DNA from: Coenobita brevimanus
Taxonomy: Eukaryota > Arthropoda > Malacostraca > Decapoda > Coenobitidae
Direction: 5' to 3'
DNA: 64,000 nt
NCBI GenBank assembly: GCA_032717465.1
Contig: CM064671.1
Coordinates: 52,752,498 to 52,816,497 of the forward strand
Shown here: positions 12,200 through 22,690 of the stretch, one piece after another
Layout: each line of letters starts with the position of its first letter
Position numbering within the stretch: the first letter of the stretch is position 1
The notes under the pieces: model-generated
Database searches by the model: none
What the model saw: only the letters and a program-made list of their open reading frames with translations
Told to the model about the DNA's origin: nothing
Made by a program: the position numbers and the translations under genes

Positions 12200-13075
12200 T
12201 GTTACACAGCCTATGATTTCATCATCCCTTGTATAATTCTAACTTATGATAGTTTTGTTCATGATTGCATCATCCTTTGTGTGATCCTAATGTACAGTAT
12301 GCTGCATGTCTGTTCACGATTCGCCACGTGGCTTCCATAGTGACCAGGCTTGCGTGTTCTACCTCACTGCCCCCTTCTCCCCCTTATAGTAGAGTAAATC
12401 GTTCTTTCTGTTGTTCAGAGCAGGAGTGTCAACTCTTCGTCCCCTATGCCTTCATTTGTGAGTCCTTCTTACAAGTTGAATCAAGCTCTGCCGGCCCCTA
12501 TATAATGAGCTCAGTCTCTGCATTTGTTGCCACTTAGATCTACTCCTCAGTCTGTTCACATCTCTGTCCTCCCCTGTACAGTATATTATTATTTTTGTGA
12601 GTGCTCAGGAAGTCTCCAACCATCTAGCTGCTGTATAATTTAAGTATAAGTGTTATTACCATTTTTCTTGTACTGTATAGCCTAAGGCGTTAATTCGTAA
12701 GCCTGGTAAAGTTTTTATGATTCATATTGGTTCCATACTGTCAGCCAGTATTAGTAATATTTTGTACCTGTAATAATATTATATCTTGCTTTAACTTAGC
12801 ATTATCCGGTTTTCTCATTTTATCAGGGCTGACTTAGATAAATTTGCTCTGGCTAAATTCGTGTTAACAGAGGCTATTGCAGTTAACCATATATGTAACC
12901 TATTTTGCCATTACATTATCCTTATGAGTCCTGAATGTTATGTTGTTAGTTTGAGCATTAAACTTTAACTTGTAATTTTACCTAAGTCACTTGTTTTGAA
13001 CCTGGAACTTTGCGGGACAGTAGTGATTTTAGTATTCTCACTTGAAGTGTTCAGTATCTCTCTCTGTTCCGTAAC

Positions 13076-13076
<1 letters not shown>
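12200..13076 (+). repeat. 3' LTR of Gypsy element A
   Basis: 877 bp, starting TGTTACACAG and ending TTCCGTAACA. It matches the 5' LTR end to end. The (TA)n at 13079-13107 follows directly, and then the degraded start of element B's LTR. Confidence 0.93.
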
Positions 13077-13106
<30 letters not shown>

Positions 13107-13111
<5 letters not shown>

Positions 13112-13969
13112 AGAAGCGAGATTTGCCAGTTAGGTAACAGATATTTTTCTCGACGTTTCCTGATATTTACGGTAGCTAGTTCCAGTATGAGTCAGTTCCC
13201 AGTTTGCCTGCTGTTTGTGAACGTAATTATTTTGTAAGTTGTACATTAATTGTTGTGCTCTTTTTTTTCTCTTTTTAATGTTTTATTTAAGTTATTGCTT
13301 GTTAAATTATAAATTTAAGTTCAAGTGGTAAATGATTTAGAGTGTTATGTAATGTAAGACAACTCTGGCATGTTTTGATGTCTCCTAGTTGATAACTGTT
13401 GTTGCTAGGGGCTGATGCAAGACCAGCATGTCCTGCAATGTTGGAGAAGTAGATCATTCTAGTACAATGTGAGCTTATAAAGGAATGGATAACAGATTAG
13501 AACAAGTTCAGTCGGGTTTCAGTTCAATTTGAGTGAAGTTTAGTCGGTTTTCAGTTTGAGTGAAGTGCAGTGCTGTTAGTGAAGTTTTTGAAGTGTTGCT
13601 GGCAAGCATTAAGTGGAATTACTGTCAGTGAAGATTATTTTCGGTACTTGTGTAATAAGTGAAGTGTTGTCAAGCATTAAGTGTACTAATAGTGAAGTGT
13701 TCTCAAGCAATAAGTGAAATAGCAGTTAGGAAAGTTTGTATAACTCCAGTGCTTGTGAGAACAGTGAAGTGAAGTTGGAATGCATTAAATGGATTTGGAA
13801 TATAAAGACAGTGACTTTAAGGAGCCAGTGTTTATTTTCGCCTCAGCTTATCTTGTGTACTGTACACCTAAAGCCTAACCATAGGAAGAACAACTCACTG
13901 GGCAACGTATTTCCCTATACTGAACTACTGCTGTTGGAGCCTGTGGCAGTGTAGGACGTGGACCTAACA
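13107..13969 (+). repeat. 5' LTR of Gypsy element B
   Basis: About 863 bp, matching the reverse complement of 35154-35988 and 38800-39638. The start is damaged (aGTTAAGAAG in place of TGTTAAGAAG). The end reads ...AACA, with a small insertion compared with element C. A TATA box candidate (TATAAAG) is at 13476-13482. Confidence 0.88.
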
Positions 13970-13970
13970 C

Positions 13971-13988
13971 TAGTATCAGGAGTAGGAT
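13971..13988 (+). other. Primer binding site of Gypsy B
   Basis: One base after the LTR. It corresponds to the element C site TGGTGTCAGGAGTGGGAT, which fits the 3' end of tRNA-Leu. In B it is TAGTATCAGGAGTAGGAT: three G-to-A changes, including one in the conserved TGG, so priming would be impaired. Confidence 0.7.
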
Positions 13989-14018
13989 TAAGGGCTGCAG
14001 TGAGGTTAATCTTCGACA

Positions 14019-14599
14019 TGAAGCAAGAAGGTGTCCAGACACGAGACCAAACTAGGCAGGAAGTGGCATCGCTGGGTGGATTATGAAACTATAGTATTAC
14101 AAGCACATATACAGGCACAGAATTAAGGACAGAAAGAGCTCAGGAAAGAACTCAAGAACAATTATAGGCAAAGATGAAAGAACTCAAAGAATAATAACAA
14201 GCACAAAGTTTCCAATTACAAGCACAAAGTGTCATACTGCAAACACAGAGTGAACAACTAGGGGTACAACGTGCAGAACAATAAGAACGATATGAGCAGC
14301 TTCAGGAGGCATTTCAGGAGCAACAGAGGGAAGTACAACTGAGGGTGCAAGGATAGCTGGATGCATTCATGGGGGAAATAAAGCAAGAACAGCAACAGCT
14401 TAAGGAGGAAGTAGATGCCAAGCTAGAGCAGCAGAAGTATGAGGTAAGCAACAATGGGATGGAGTGTAAACAGCATGTAGACGACCAGTTGAAGACAATT
14501 AGTGAGGAAATAGTGACGGAGTGCAAACAGCATGTGGGCAACCAGCTGACGATTAGTGAGGGAATAGTAATGGAGTGCAGACAGCATGTAGATAATCAG
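14019..14599 (+). pseudogene. Gypsy B gag, N-terminal coiled-coil part
   Basis: A Gln/Glu-rich frame, probably starting at the ATG near 14019, with several in-frame stops. It is intact at 14369-14602. The sequence is strongly heptad-like, with tandem segments of about 19 residues built on 'CKQHVDDQLKTISEE'. The equivalent minus-strand region of element C (38762-37884) is also a Gln-rich coiled coil. An N-terminal multimerisation role is inferred. The frame is cut by the jockey-like insertion and resumes at about 17367. Confidence 0.7.
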
Positions 14600-17366
14600 T
14601 AGTAGTAGTAGTTGTTGTTCTCTAGGGAGTCTGGCCGAGCAGCCCCGAGTCCCTTATGAAGGCCATGGCCGTGACCGGGCTTTCCCACAGAGCTCTCAAA
14701 GATTGTATGTTGTGTTGTTGGCCTAGGTAATTGTGTGCAATGAAGTCTTCCATAATGTGCTTAATAGTATGGGGTGCTGTGTTGCATCCTGGACAGGCAT
14801 CAACGATGGAGTCATCCAGCCTCTTCTGGTAGCTTAAGAGGGCTGGATGGTGCCCATATCTCAGCCTAACCAGGTGGACCCTGTCCTCACGAGGAAGGTA
14901 GGATTCAGAAGGGTGGATGTCAGGAGGCCGTGCATGCAGCTGTGTGTTGTCTTTAAGTGACTGAATGGAGCGGCGAGTGATCTGAGTGTGGATATGCTTC
15001 TGGAAGCTGGTCTGAGGTGGGCGAGGGGGGAGAGATGACAGTATTTGCGTATGGTATCGTGTGCTGGGTGTTGTTTTGATGTTCCTTGGTGTGGGTGGAT
15101 ATGCTGCCATGTACTGTAGTGGATGTTGTGGGTTTGTTGAGGCTGCAGCAAGAAACTGGGTGCCTCTCATGTCTAAGTGATCCTAGACTTTGAGGACTTT
15201 GGTTTTTTGATGTAGATGGTCTGTGGGTGTAGTAGCTGTGCAGCCTGTGATTATTTTTAGGGCCTTGTTCTGTATGGTCTGTAGAGTGTTGTAGTGTGTT
15301 TTAGTGAGGTTAGAAGCCCAGGTAAGGCTTGCATAATTCATCACTGAACATGTGTATTGTTTGTATACTGCAGTGGTGGTTTCTTTGTTGTGTTCGAATA
15401 TTGTATGGGCAAGTGACCTCAAAGCATTGAGTCTTGATGTTATTTTATTTTTAATGTTTGTGATGTGTTGTTTAAATGACATTGATGTATTGTATGTTAC
15501 ACCAAGGATTTTGTGTGTGTGTATGTGTGTGTGTGTGGTAGGGGAGTGTTGTTTATGGTGAGGAGTGAGATGTGACTGTGTTCTGCAGTCCAGTTTGTAA
15601 GAAGAGTCACTGTAGATTTGGTTGGGGCTATTTTGAGCCTGTTTGTGGTGAACTATTCGTGTAGTGTCTTGAGGTAAGGTTGAATGATGTGTGCAGCTGC
15701 GTTTGCGTTTTGGTGCGTACATGTAAGTGTTATATCATCTGCATAGGAAGCTATGTGTATCTGTGGTGTGTGGGGTGTGGGTACGTCGTACATGTATAGG
15801 TTAAAGAGTGTAGGGGACAAAACAGATCCTTGGGGGACGCCGTTTGTGAAGTTTCTGATGTTAGAAAACTGACCGGCAAATGTTACGTGTGCACATCTGC
15901 CTGCTAAGTAGTTTGCCAGCCATCTTTTTGTGTTCTTGTGCATGTTTGTGTTGAGTATTTTGTTTGCGAGGTTGTGGCGGGGGATGACATCAAAAGCTTT
16001 GCTAATGCCTGGTGTGATTAGGAGTGTTCTGTGTGGTGACCTAGCTGAATTCATGCCATCGAAAACTTTCTGTGTAAGGTCTGTAAGAAGGATGTTTGTG
16101 GAGTGTAGTGGCCTAAAGCCATGTTGTGACTGGGCTAGGGGAATGTGAGGTGTGACTAGTTGTAATGCCAGTCGTTCAGTGACTTTAGAGGGGGTGTAGA
16201 GGAGTGTGATGGGGCGATGTGAGTAGGGTAACGTGGGGTCTTTGTTGGGTTAAGGGATAGTGATAATATTGCCATGCTTCCAGATGCTGGGTATTATGTT
16301 GTGTGAGTGGCTGTAGTTTGATATGTTGGTGAGTGCTTGTATGCCTTGTGGTCCTAGGTGTTTAAGGTGAATGTTGCTTATGTTGTCTGGTCACAGGCAG
16401 ATGAGTGTTTGAGGTTGTTAATGGTGTGCTTTGTCTGGTTGTAAGTGAAAGGTGTTTAATCTGGGTCTGTGGGGAACTGTCTCTTACGTCGGATGATACG
16501 TCGGTCTTCGGGATGGGGATTTAGATGGCTGACTTGTGAAAAGTGATTGATGAGAGTGTTTGCTTGTTGTTTGTTTGAGGGTATGGTGTCTGTTGTTGCA
16601 ATGGCAGCGTGTGATTGCGTGGTATTGCTGTTGGAAAGTGTGATGCTGTTTAGTGTTTTGTAGAGTTTGCTGATGTTTGTTTTGTGGTCAAGTGTTTGGA
16701 GGTAATCTTTCCAGTTTAGTGTTTGCTGTTCTGATATTTTATTGTTTATTTGAGTGTTGAGTTCTTGTCTTTGTTGCAAGGGGTGTTGGGGATGAGGCCT
16801 TGAATTTCTGGTGTGAAGTTGGGGTTGTGTCTCTTTCTGTTGCCTCTAGGGATGTGTCTTTTGTCTCCCCTTTGTATAATTGTATTCAAAGTGTACACAG
16901 CGGTGTTGATGTTTTTTTTTTTTTTAATGCGAGGAAGAAGGAACCAAAGGCCATGAGCCCGCAGTAACAGTTCCCTCCAAGAGAAAAACAAAATACAATA
17001 GAGAGCCAAATTCAAGATCCGATCATTTGTGATGGGTGTACTGTTTAGTGTTTCGAAATGTTGTTCTGTTTCAGTTACAAAGGCCTCCCAGTTGGCCTTC
17101 TTATAATTAGTGTATGTGTGTTTGTGGCTAGCTGATGTCATTCTGGTTTTGGTAGTGATGATGATTGGGAGGTGATCATAACCTAGGGTTTTGACCACTC
17201 TCCATGATATAGCGGGGGCGAGGTTTGGGGAGCAGGAGGTGATGTCTGGAGATGAGGGGAGGAAGAGGGCTTGGTGTGGGATATGGGTATGTTGGTCTAG
17301 ATTGTTCAGTATGAAAAGATGATCTGTCTGGGATTGTAGTACCAGCCCTCTGTCTGTGTCAGGGTT
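14600..17366 (-). mobile_element. Jockey-like non-LTR retrotransposon inserted in Gypsy B gag
   Basis: Minus strand, 5'-truncated. The C-terminal part of an APE-type endonuclease ('SSPDITSCSPNL', 'LGYDHLPIII') lies at 17435-16746, a linker at 16779-16456, and RT at 16054-15183 with 'NGVPQGSVLSPTLFN' and catalytic 'ASYADDITL'. The post-RT region (15170-14622) contains a Cys/His cluster ('CPGCNTAPHTIKHIMEDF'). The frame is broken in several places. The 3' tail on the minus strand is a short (ACT)n at about 14610-14600. The right junction is set by where gag homology with element C resumes ('TTGAAGCA' at about 17367). A second non-LTR fragment lies inside it at 16911-17015. Confidence 0.82.
16911..17015 (-). 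mobile_element. Short 3' fragment of the 41.8-44.9 kb non-LTR family
   Basis: A poly(T) run at about 16911-16925 (poly(A) on the minus strand) is followed by 'gcgaggaagaaggaacca' and about 90 bp closely matching 41829-41945, the 3' end of the non-LTR element there. It interrupts the endonuclease-to-RT linker of the jockey-like host copy. 'TGATG' occurs on both sides and is a possible target duplication. This is a third nesting layer: Gypsy B, jockey-like, this fragment. Confidence 0.8.
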
Positions 17367-18507
17367 GTTGAAGCATGTAGTTGACCGTGTTAATATAATT
17401 AGTGAGAAAATTGAGGCTGTAGAGAAATGTTGCACTGCTAAGCCTCAGGTTAGTGTACAGGGAGCATACGAAAAGAATGGATAGCTTTTTATTAATGTTG
17501 ACGGATCAGAGGCATCTAAAGGTAGCAATTCAGGGATGAATAATCAGATGCAGAATGTTTAAGTCCTGGCCTCAATTATGATGCCCCAGTTTTTAGGCCC
17601 CATATCAGTGAAGTGCATGACTATAATGAGGGTCCAATTAAAAAGAAACCTCAAGAATTTGATGGTAGATTGTCTTGGAAGCTTACCGTGCACAGTTTGA
17701 GTTACTTGTAGATAAGAATGGGTGGGATGATAGGCAGAGAGCAGTGCAGCTTGCAGGTAGCCTTAAGGGTGCCACAGTGGAAATTCTGGCCCAGATGTTA
17801 GTCATGGAAAGGAACAGCTATCAGTCCCTAGTAGAAGTGTTGGAGTGCAGATATGGAACCATGTACCAGACTGAGGTTTACAGAGCAAGATTCCGGATCC
17901 GTGTACAGGCTCGAGGAGCATACCTACAGCAGCTTGCTGATGCCCAGGAAAGTATGGCATACAAGGCGTACCCTGGAGCAGCACCTAACCTGGTGGCTAT
18001 TCTACTGAGGGACCAGTTCATCGATGCTCTTCACAGTGCAGAGCTGAAAGTGCAAGTGAAGCACACAACCCAGAAGCATGCAAGAAGCGCTAGCCAGGGC
18101 TCTAGAATTTGAGTCCTACGTCAGGTCCAGTACATCCACCTTTCAGGCAGGTTGTAGTGCAGGATTCAAGGTAAGACAAGGACAGGTATGTGAAAAGGAA
18201 AAATTTCAGGGAAGTTGCTGATACTGTGAAAAGCCAGGACACTGAAAAGGGGACTGCTACAAGTGGAAGAGGGAACAGGAGAAAATCGGAGGAGGCTGCT
18301 GGTTCTGCTGGAAGTCGGGACACAAGAAGGAAGATTGCCACAAATGGAAGAAGGAGCAAGAACAGAGCAGTGTAAGGAAATCTTCAGTTGTAACAAAAGC
18401 GTGTTGGACATGTAGTGAGGTGGGACACTTCAGTTCCGAGTGTCTGAAGAAGAAAAAGCATGATAAGAAGAAGGTTGCAGAAGACCAGAAAGAAGCAGAA
18501 AACTAGT
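17367..18507 (+). pseudogene. Gypsy B gag, capsid and three-zinc-knuckle part
   Basis: Gag resumes at about 17396. The intact part at 17675-18112 is capsid-like ('AYRAQFELLVDKNGWDD', 'LAGSLKGATVEIL'). Three CCHC knuckles then follow in one frame between 18216 and 18444, each C-x2-C-x4-H-x4-C: the first has TGA in place of a residue twice (18219 and in the H-x4 part), the second is 'CWFCWKSGHKKEDC' and the third 'CWTCSEVGHFSSEC'. They would bind the genomic RNA. A TAG ends the frame at about 18505. Stops and frameshifts occur upstream. Confidence 0.83.
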
Positions 18508-18570
18508 GGAGGCTGGTGGTAAGGGGTAACCACTAGCCAGCTTTTCCCAAGTAGACCCACCACCAAGAAA

Positions 18571-20035
18571 ATGCAAGAGGATGGCAATCGATGGCGAATA
18601 GATGGAAGGATAGATGGAAAGAAGTGTTCCCTGGTGATTGATTAGGCCTCGGAGCGACTTTTGTGAGGCTTGATGTGTTACATCACCGGTATCTGCCTGA
18701 GTCATCAGAACAACTGTGTGGTGTAACTGGGCACCGTGCAGAACTGAGGGGACCTCTGGATGTCCAGATTGAATAGGCAGGGCAAGAAGCTACTCAACCA
18801 GTCTATGTGGCTGACATGGAGGATCCTTGCCTTCTGGGCCTGGACTACCTCATGTCCATGGGATGTGAGCTGGACTTCTGCTCCATGAAACTGAAGGTTC
18901 GGGGAAGGTTGGCTCCTGTTACAGCAGTGAAACATACCAGTTCTGGTGGCGAGGTGAGGGCGCTCTGCACTACAGTGATACCCCCAAAATCTGAACTGTT
19001 GCTCCAGTGTAAGGTGAGTGGCTCTTTTGATAGCTGTATAGAGGTAGTAGAGCCCGATGTATGGTGCAAGATGAAGGCCGGAGTGATGGTGGGGAGAATA
19101 TTGGTGGAAACAGGTGCAGGTGAAATGCTGGTTGTGGTGATCAATTTCTCCTGTGAGCCGCAGAAGATCAACAAGGGAGAAATTCTGGGACTGTGCCAGG
19201 TGGTGAACCCTGAATGGCACCAGAGGAAGGCCTGTAAAAGGATCGTAGTCAAGGAAGATGGGTATGTGCTAGACCACCTACAGGACCTTTTCTCAAGGAG
19301 TTGCCAATGCCTGGATGGTTCACAGGTGCTGAAGTTGAGGCAGCTGCTGACGGAATTTGCTGATGTTTTTTTTCCATGGGAGACCTAGACCTGGGATGCA
19401 CAGATGTGGTGGAGCATAGTATAGACACAGGGAATCACCGACCTATTAAACAACCAGTGCAGAGGATGGCGCCAGCCCAACGGTAAGAAATGGAGAAGGT
19501 GATGGAGAATCTCCACAGTCAAGGAGTAATAGAAAAGTCCAGTGTTCCTTGGGCATCTGCAGTGGTTCTGGTAAGGAAAAAGGATGGCTCAGTAAGGTGC
19601 TGTATAGACTATCGAGCCCTGAATGAAGTGACGGTGAAGGATGCATATCCTTTGCCAAGAATTGATGACACCTTGGATGTTCTGTTAGGTGCTAAGTGGT
19701 TCTCCACCCTAGACATGAAGGCAGAATACCATCAGGTCAAGGTTGCAGTGAAGGACAAAGAGAAGACAGCCTTTTCATATGGGCGGGATTTATGGCAGTT
19801 CAAAGGGATGTCATTTGGCCTATGCAATGCCCCAGCTACTTTTGAATGCTTCATGGACCTCGTACTTGAAGGCCGGCACTGGCAGATGGCTCTCTTCTGT
19901 CTGGACGATGTAATTCTGTTTGGACGGACTTTCGACCAGGAACTGGTGAGGCTGTCAGATGTGTTGAACAGGATCCGCTCAGCGCACCTCAAACTGAACC
20001 CAAAGGGATCTGTTGTCACTCTCAAGCAGAATGAC
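18571..20035 (+). pseudogene. Gypsy B protease and partial reverse transcriptase
   Basis: The protease N-terminus is broken by stops (18571-18800). Its C-terminal half is intact from 18807 ('LGLDYLMSMGCELDF'), followed by the usual linker to RT (to 19388). RT runs at 19490-20035: 'DGSVRCCIDYRALNE', 'PLPRIDDTLD', 'TLDMKAEYHQV', then 'FCLDDVILFG', in which the usual Tyr before L-D-D is Cys. Homology stops at about residue 180 of the RT frame, just after 'LKLNPK', and the following sequence belongs to the leader of an inverted copy. RNase H and integrase are absent. Confidence 0.85.
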
Positions 20036-20173
20036 TGGATCCTTACTGCCAGGCTCCAACATGGCTGCTTGGGCTGCCAAAGCTGCGATGGTGCCAGATG
20101 ACGAACTTGATGCCTTCCCTCACACCCCTAAGCAAAGACCTTGACTATCAGCACACAGCACCACTGACACCAA
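20036..20173 (-). other. Leader remnant of an inverted B-family copy
   Basis: The reverse complement of 20164-20172 (TGGTGTCAG) is the start of the B-family priming site, one base from the LTR at 20174. The next 130 bp on the minus strand do not match elements B or C, so it is either diverged leader or foreign sequence. The junction with element B's RT is abrupt. Confidence 0.5.
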
Positions 20174-20988
20174 TGTTGCATCCTCATCCCATACTGCCAC
20201 AGGCTCCAGCAGCAGTAGTTCAGTACAGGAAGGACGTTGCCCAGTGAGTTGTTCTTCTAATGGTCAGGCTTTAGGTGTACAGTACACAAGATCAGCTGAG
20301 GCGAAAATAAACACTGGCTCCTTAAAGTTCACTGTCTTTATTTTCCAAGTAATTCTACTTAATGATTTCCAGCTTCACTTCACTGTTCTCACAAGCACTG
20401 GAGCTATACACACTTTACTAACTGCTGTTATACTTAATGCTTGACAACACTGCACTGTTATTACACGTTCTGAAAATAATCTTCACTGACAGTAATTACA
20501 CTTAATGCTTGCCAGCAACTCTTCACAAACTTCACAAACAGCGCAGCACAACACTCAAACTGACATGAAAACCGACTGCACTTCCCTCAAACTGACCTGA
20601 AACCCGACTGAACTCCTCCATTCTCTCCCCATCTTTATATAAGCTTGCATTACTAGAATGATCTACTTATCCAACATTCTAGGGCATGCTGGTCTTGCAC
20701 CAGCCCCTAACAACAACAGTTACCAACTAGGTGACATCAAAACATGCCAGAGTGTTCCTACATTACATAAGACTCTAAATCATTTACCATACGAACTTAG
20801 ATATTTAACAAGCAATCACTTAAATAAAACATTATTGAAAAAATGAGCACAAAAATTAATGCATAACTTACGAAATAACTGCGCTCACAAACAGCAGGCT
20901 AAGTGGCAACTCCGACTCGTACTGAAACCATTGTAAACACCGGGAAGACGTCGAGAGATATCTCGGCGCCTTACTGGCAAATCTCTCT
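20174..20988 (-). repeat. B-family LTR in inverted orientation
   Basis: Matches the LTRs of elements B and C on the minus strand. Its end is TGTTGCATCC at 20174 (cognate to TGTTACGTCC at 38800). Its start is cut near 20988, where 'ctggcaaatct' gives way to Penelope-like sequence and the expected terminal TTAACA is missing. It forms a head-to-head arrangement with element B. Confidence 0.85.
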
Positions 20989-21807
20989 CTCCATATATAA
21001 AACCCTCATCAAGAACAGCCCTTTCAGTAATTCAGGCGTTGTTTACAAAATCCCTTGTAAAAGCTGTAACAAATTTTACATAGGACAATCTGGAAAAGAT
21101 TTGGAAACTAGAATCTCACAACATGAATACAGTGTAAGGACAGCCCAATAGAGTAGTGGTTTATTTCAGCACAAAGCATCCAGTGATCACCATATTGACT
21201 GGACAGGCTCTAAGATTCTAGCAAGATCAAAAAGCTTAGATGAAAGAAATGTAATAGAATCTTGTCTAATTTCTGGCACATATGAAAAGAATGTAAACGT
21301 GAGCTATGGTCTTTTTAAGTGTGATAAATTGTTAACTGAATTAATTTTAAAGCAGTATCCTCCAGACTAACAAGTGATTGTTCCCTGTCATCTCCTGGTG
21401 GTGTAGTCACACCTGTGTGGGACACACCTAGCATTAATCCTCTACGTCTTAAGTTAAGCAACAGTATTTATCCCCTCCTCCCTTCTCCCCCCCCCTCTCC
21501 CCTTCCCCCTTCCCCTCCTCCCCTCCCTTTCCCCTCCCCTTTCCTCCCCTCCTACTCCCTCCTCCTTTGTCACGTGCATCCCTAAGGATGATTCAGGTCA
21601 TCCTTTGTTGTGTTCCACTCCCTGCTGCAGGTGACCATAAGTTAAGCCGCAGGTAAAAATTCAGGTCAACCTTTGTTCTGTGTGCCACTACCTGCCGCGG
21701 GTGTACATAAAAGACCTCTACCCTTTACGTTTCTGTCTCACGCTGTCTGAAGATGTAATATACGAAAGTACTCACTGTTGCTCCTTTCATTTCTCCTGTG
21801 GTTCCTT

Positions 21808-21810
<3 letters not shown>
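20989..21810 (+). pseudogene. Penelope-like element, GIY-YIG endonuclease fragment and 3' end
   Basis: Reading from about 21000, the protein carries the GIY-type strand 'GVVYKIPCKSCNKFYIGQSG' followed by 'LETRISQHEYSVR', then a stop. The same frame later has 'NVIESCLIS', with the Glu expected in the nuclease core. This is the C-terminal GIY-YIG endonuclease of Penelope-like elements, which nicks target DNA for priming. A frame of about 120 codons ends at 21369; TAG at 21149-21151 interrupts it. RT is absent, so the copy is 5'-truncated. Non-coding sequence follows to an (AT)n at 21811. It is fused directly to the truncated inverted LTR. Confidence 0.82.

Positions 21811-21838
<28 letters not shown>
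21811..21838. repeat. (AT)n microsatellite
   Basis: 28 bp of AT directly after the Penelope-like 3' region. Confidence 0.95.
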
Positions 21839-21879
21839 CCTGCTTCCCCTAAGGTTCCCCCAACACATGATAAAATAAA

Positions 21880-22690
21880 TCTCCACGAACACTCGTGTCA
21901 CATACCACTAACATTCTTTATGTATATTGTAAATTTCAACAATTGTCTCAGCAAGGTACAGTACTATTCTACTGACGTCCCTGGTTGCCCGGTGTCCTTA
22001 CATCCAACATGCCTGCTGCTAAAGTATCGCTAACTTATGCTACACACCCACAATATTGTAGAACAAACACTTGTGACACATATAACTAACATTTTATATA
22101 AATCATAAAAATCGACAAATAACTTAGCAATGTACAGTACCTGTCCACTGACGACTGTGGTTGCGTGGCGTCTTTACATCCAGCACACTTGCTGCTAAGG
22201 AATTGTTAACCTATGCTACGCACCCACAATATCCATTCAAGAACACTCGCAGCACATTTCACATACATACTACATAAAGTATAAGTTCTCAGTAAATGTC
22301 TGACCAAAGTACAGTACCTGTTCAGTGACTCCTGTGGTTGCTTGGTGTCCTTACGTCCCCAGAACACATGTCGCTAAGGTATCGCTAACCTATGCTACAG
22401 ACCCTAAATTATCCCTTTACAACCACTCTTGGTCACAATTCATGTACACTTCACACTAAATCATATGCGAATATATAACTACCACAACGATTCCACCCCT
22501 ACCTCCGCAATTACTCCATTCCTTACTACAGTACAACGTGACCATGATGCAGCAACTTCATCTCGAAAGTACAATGCCACGCTGTATTGGCACATACTAC
22601 ACTCCTTCACGAACACTTGGAGCATGTTTGACATATATTTCACACCAATTCATATGCATATACAATATCACAGTCAAAATATCCATCCCT
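21880..22690. repeat. Diverged tandem repeat, about 178 bp unit
   Basis: The phrase 'acactcgtgtcacat' and its variants recur at 21889, 22067, 22243, about 22423 and about 22613 (spacings 178, 176, 180, 190). Each is followed by the conserved blocks 'aaagtacagtacctgt', 'gtggttgc', 'gtccttac' and 'gctaacctatgctac'. The last two copies are strongly diverged. No coding potential; satellite-like, family unknown. Confidence 0.75.

Larger units (their letters stand above)
4353..13076 (+). mobile_element. Gypsy (Ty3) LTR retrotransposon A, with integrase upstream of RT
   Basis: Complete in outline. Two near-identical LTRs (4353-5227 and 12200-13076) share TGTTAC...AACA ends and bound gag-protease, integrase, reverse transcriptase and RNase H, in that order. 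Normal Ty3/gypsy pol runs PR-RT-RH-INT. Here INT comes first and RT-RH ends just before the 3' LTR, the order described for the Gmr1-like group of Gypsy elements and otherwise typical of Ty1/copia. A priming site follows the 5' LTR and a purine tract (GTGGGGAGG, 12191-12199) precedes the 3' LTR. The copy is dead: gag has a stop and a frameshift, pol has at least five in-frame stops and a frameshift, and a non-LTR element sits between protease and integrase. Flanks are (TA)n, so a target duplication cannot be read securely. Confidence 0.9.
13107..20035 (+). mobile_element. Gypsy LTR retrotransposon B, 3' part missing
   Basis: A 5' LTR (13107-13969), a tRNA-Leu-type priming site, coiled-coil gag with three zinc knuckles, protease and the start of RT all lie on the plus strand. 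The RT breaks off at about 20035. RNase H, integrase and a same-direction 3' LTR are absent, and an LTR of the same family in the opposite orientation follows instead. A jockey-like element interrupts gag. This family is also present as element C (35154-39638), whose LTR and gag match it closely. Here the domain order is conventional as far as it goes. Confidence 0.85.

Noticed and set aside
21880..22690. CRISPR-like array
   Set aside because: The unit is about 178 bp with whole-unit divergence and no short conserved repeat with unique spacers; the genome is eukaryotic.
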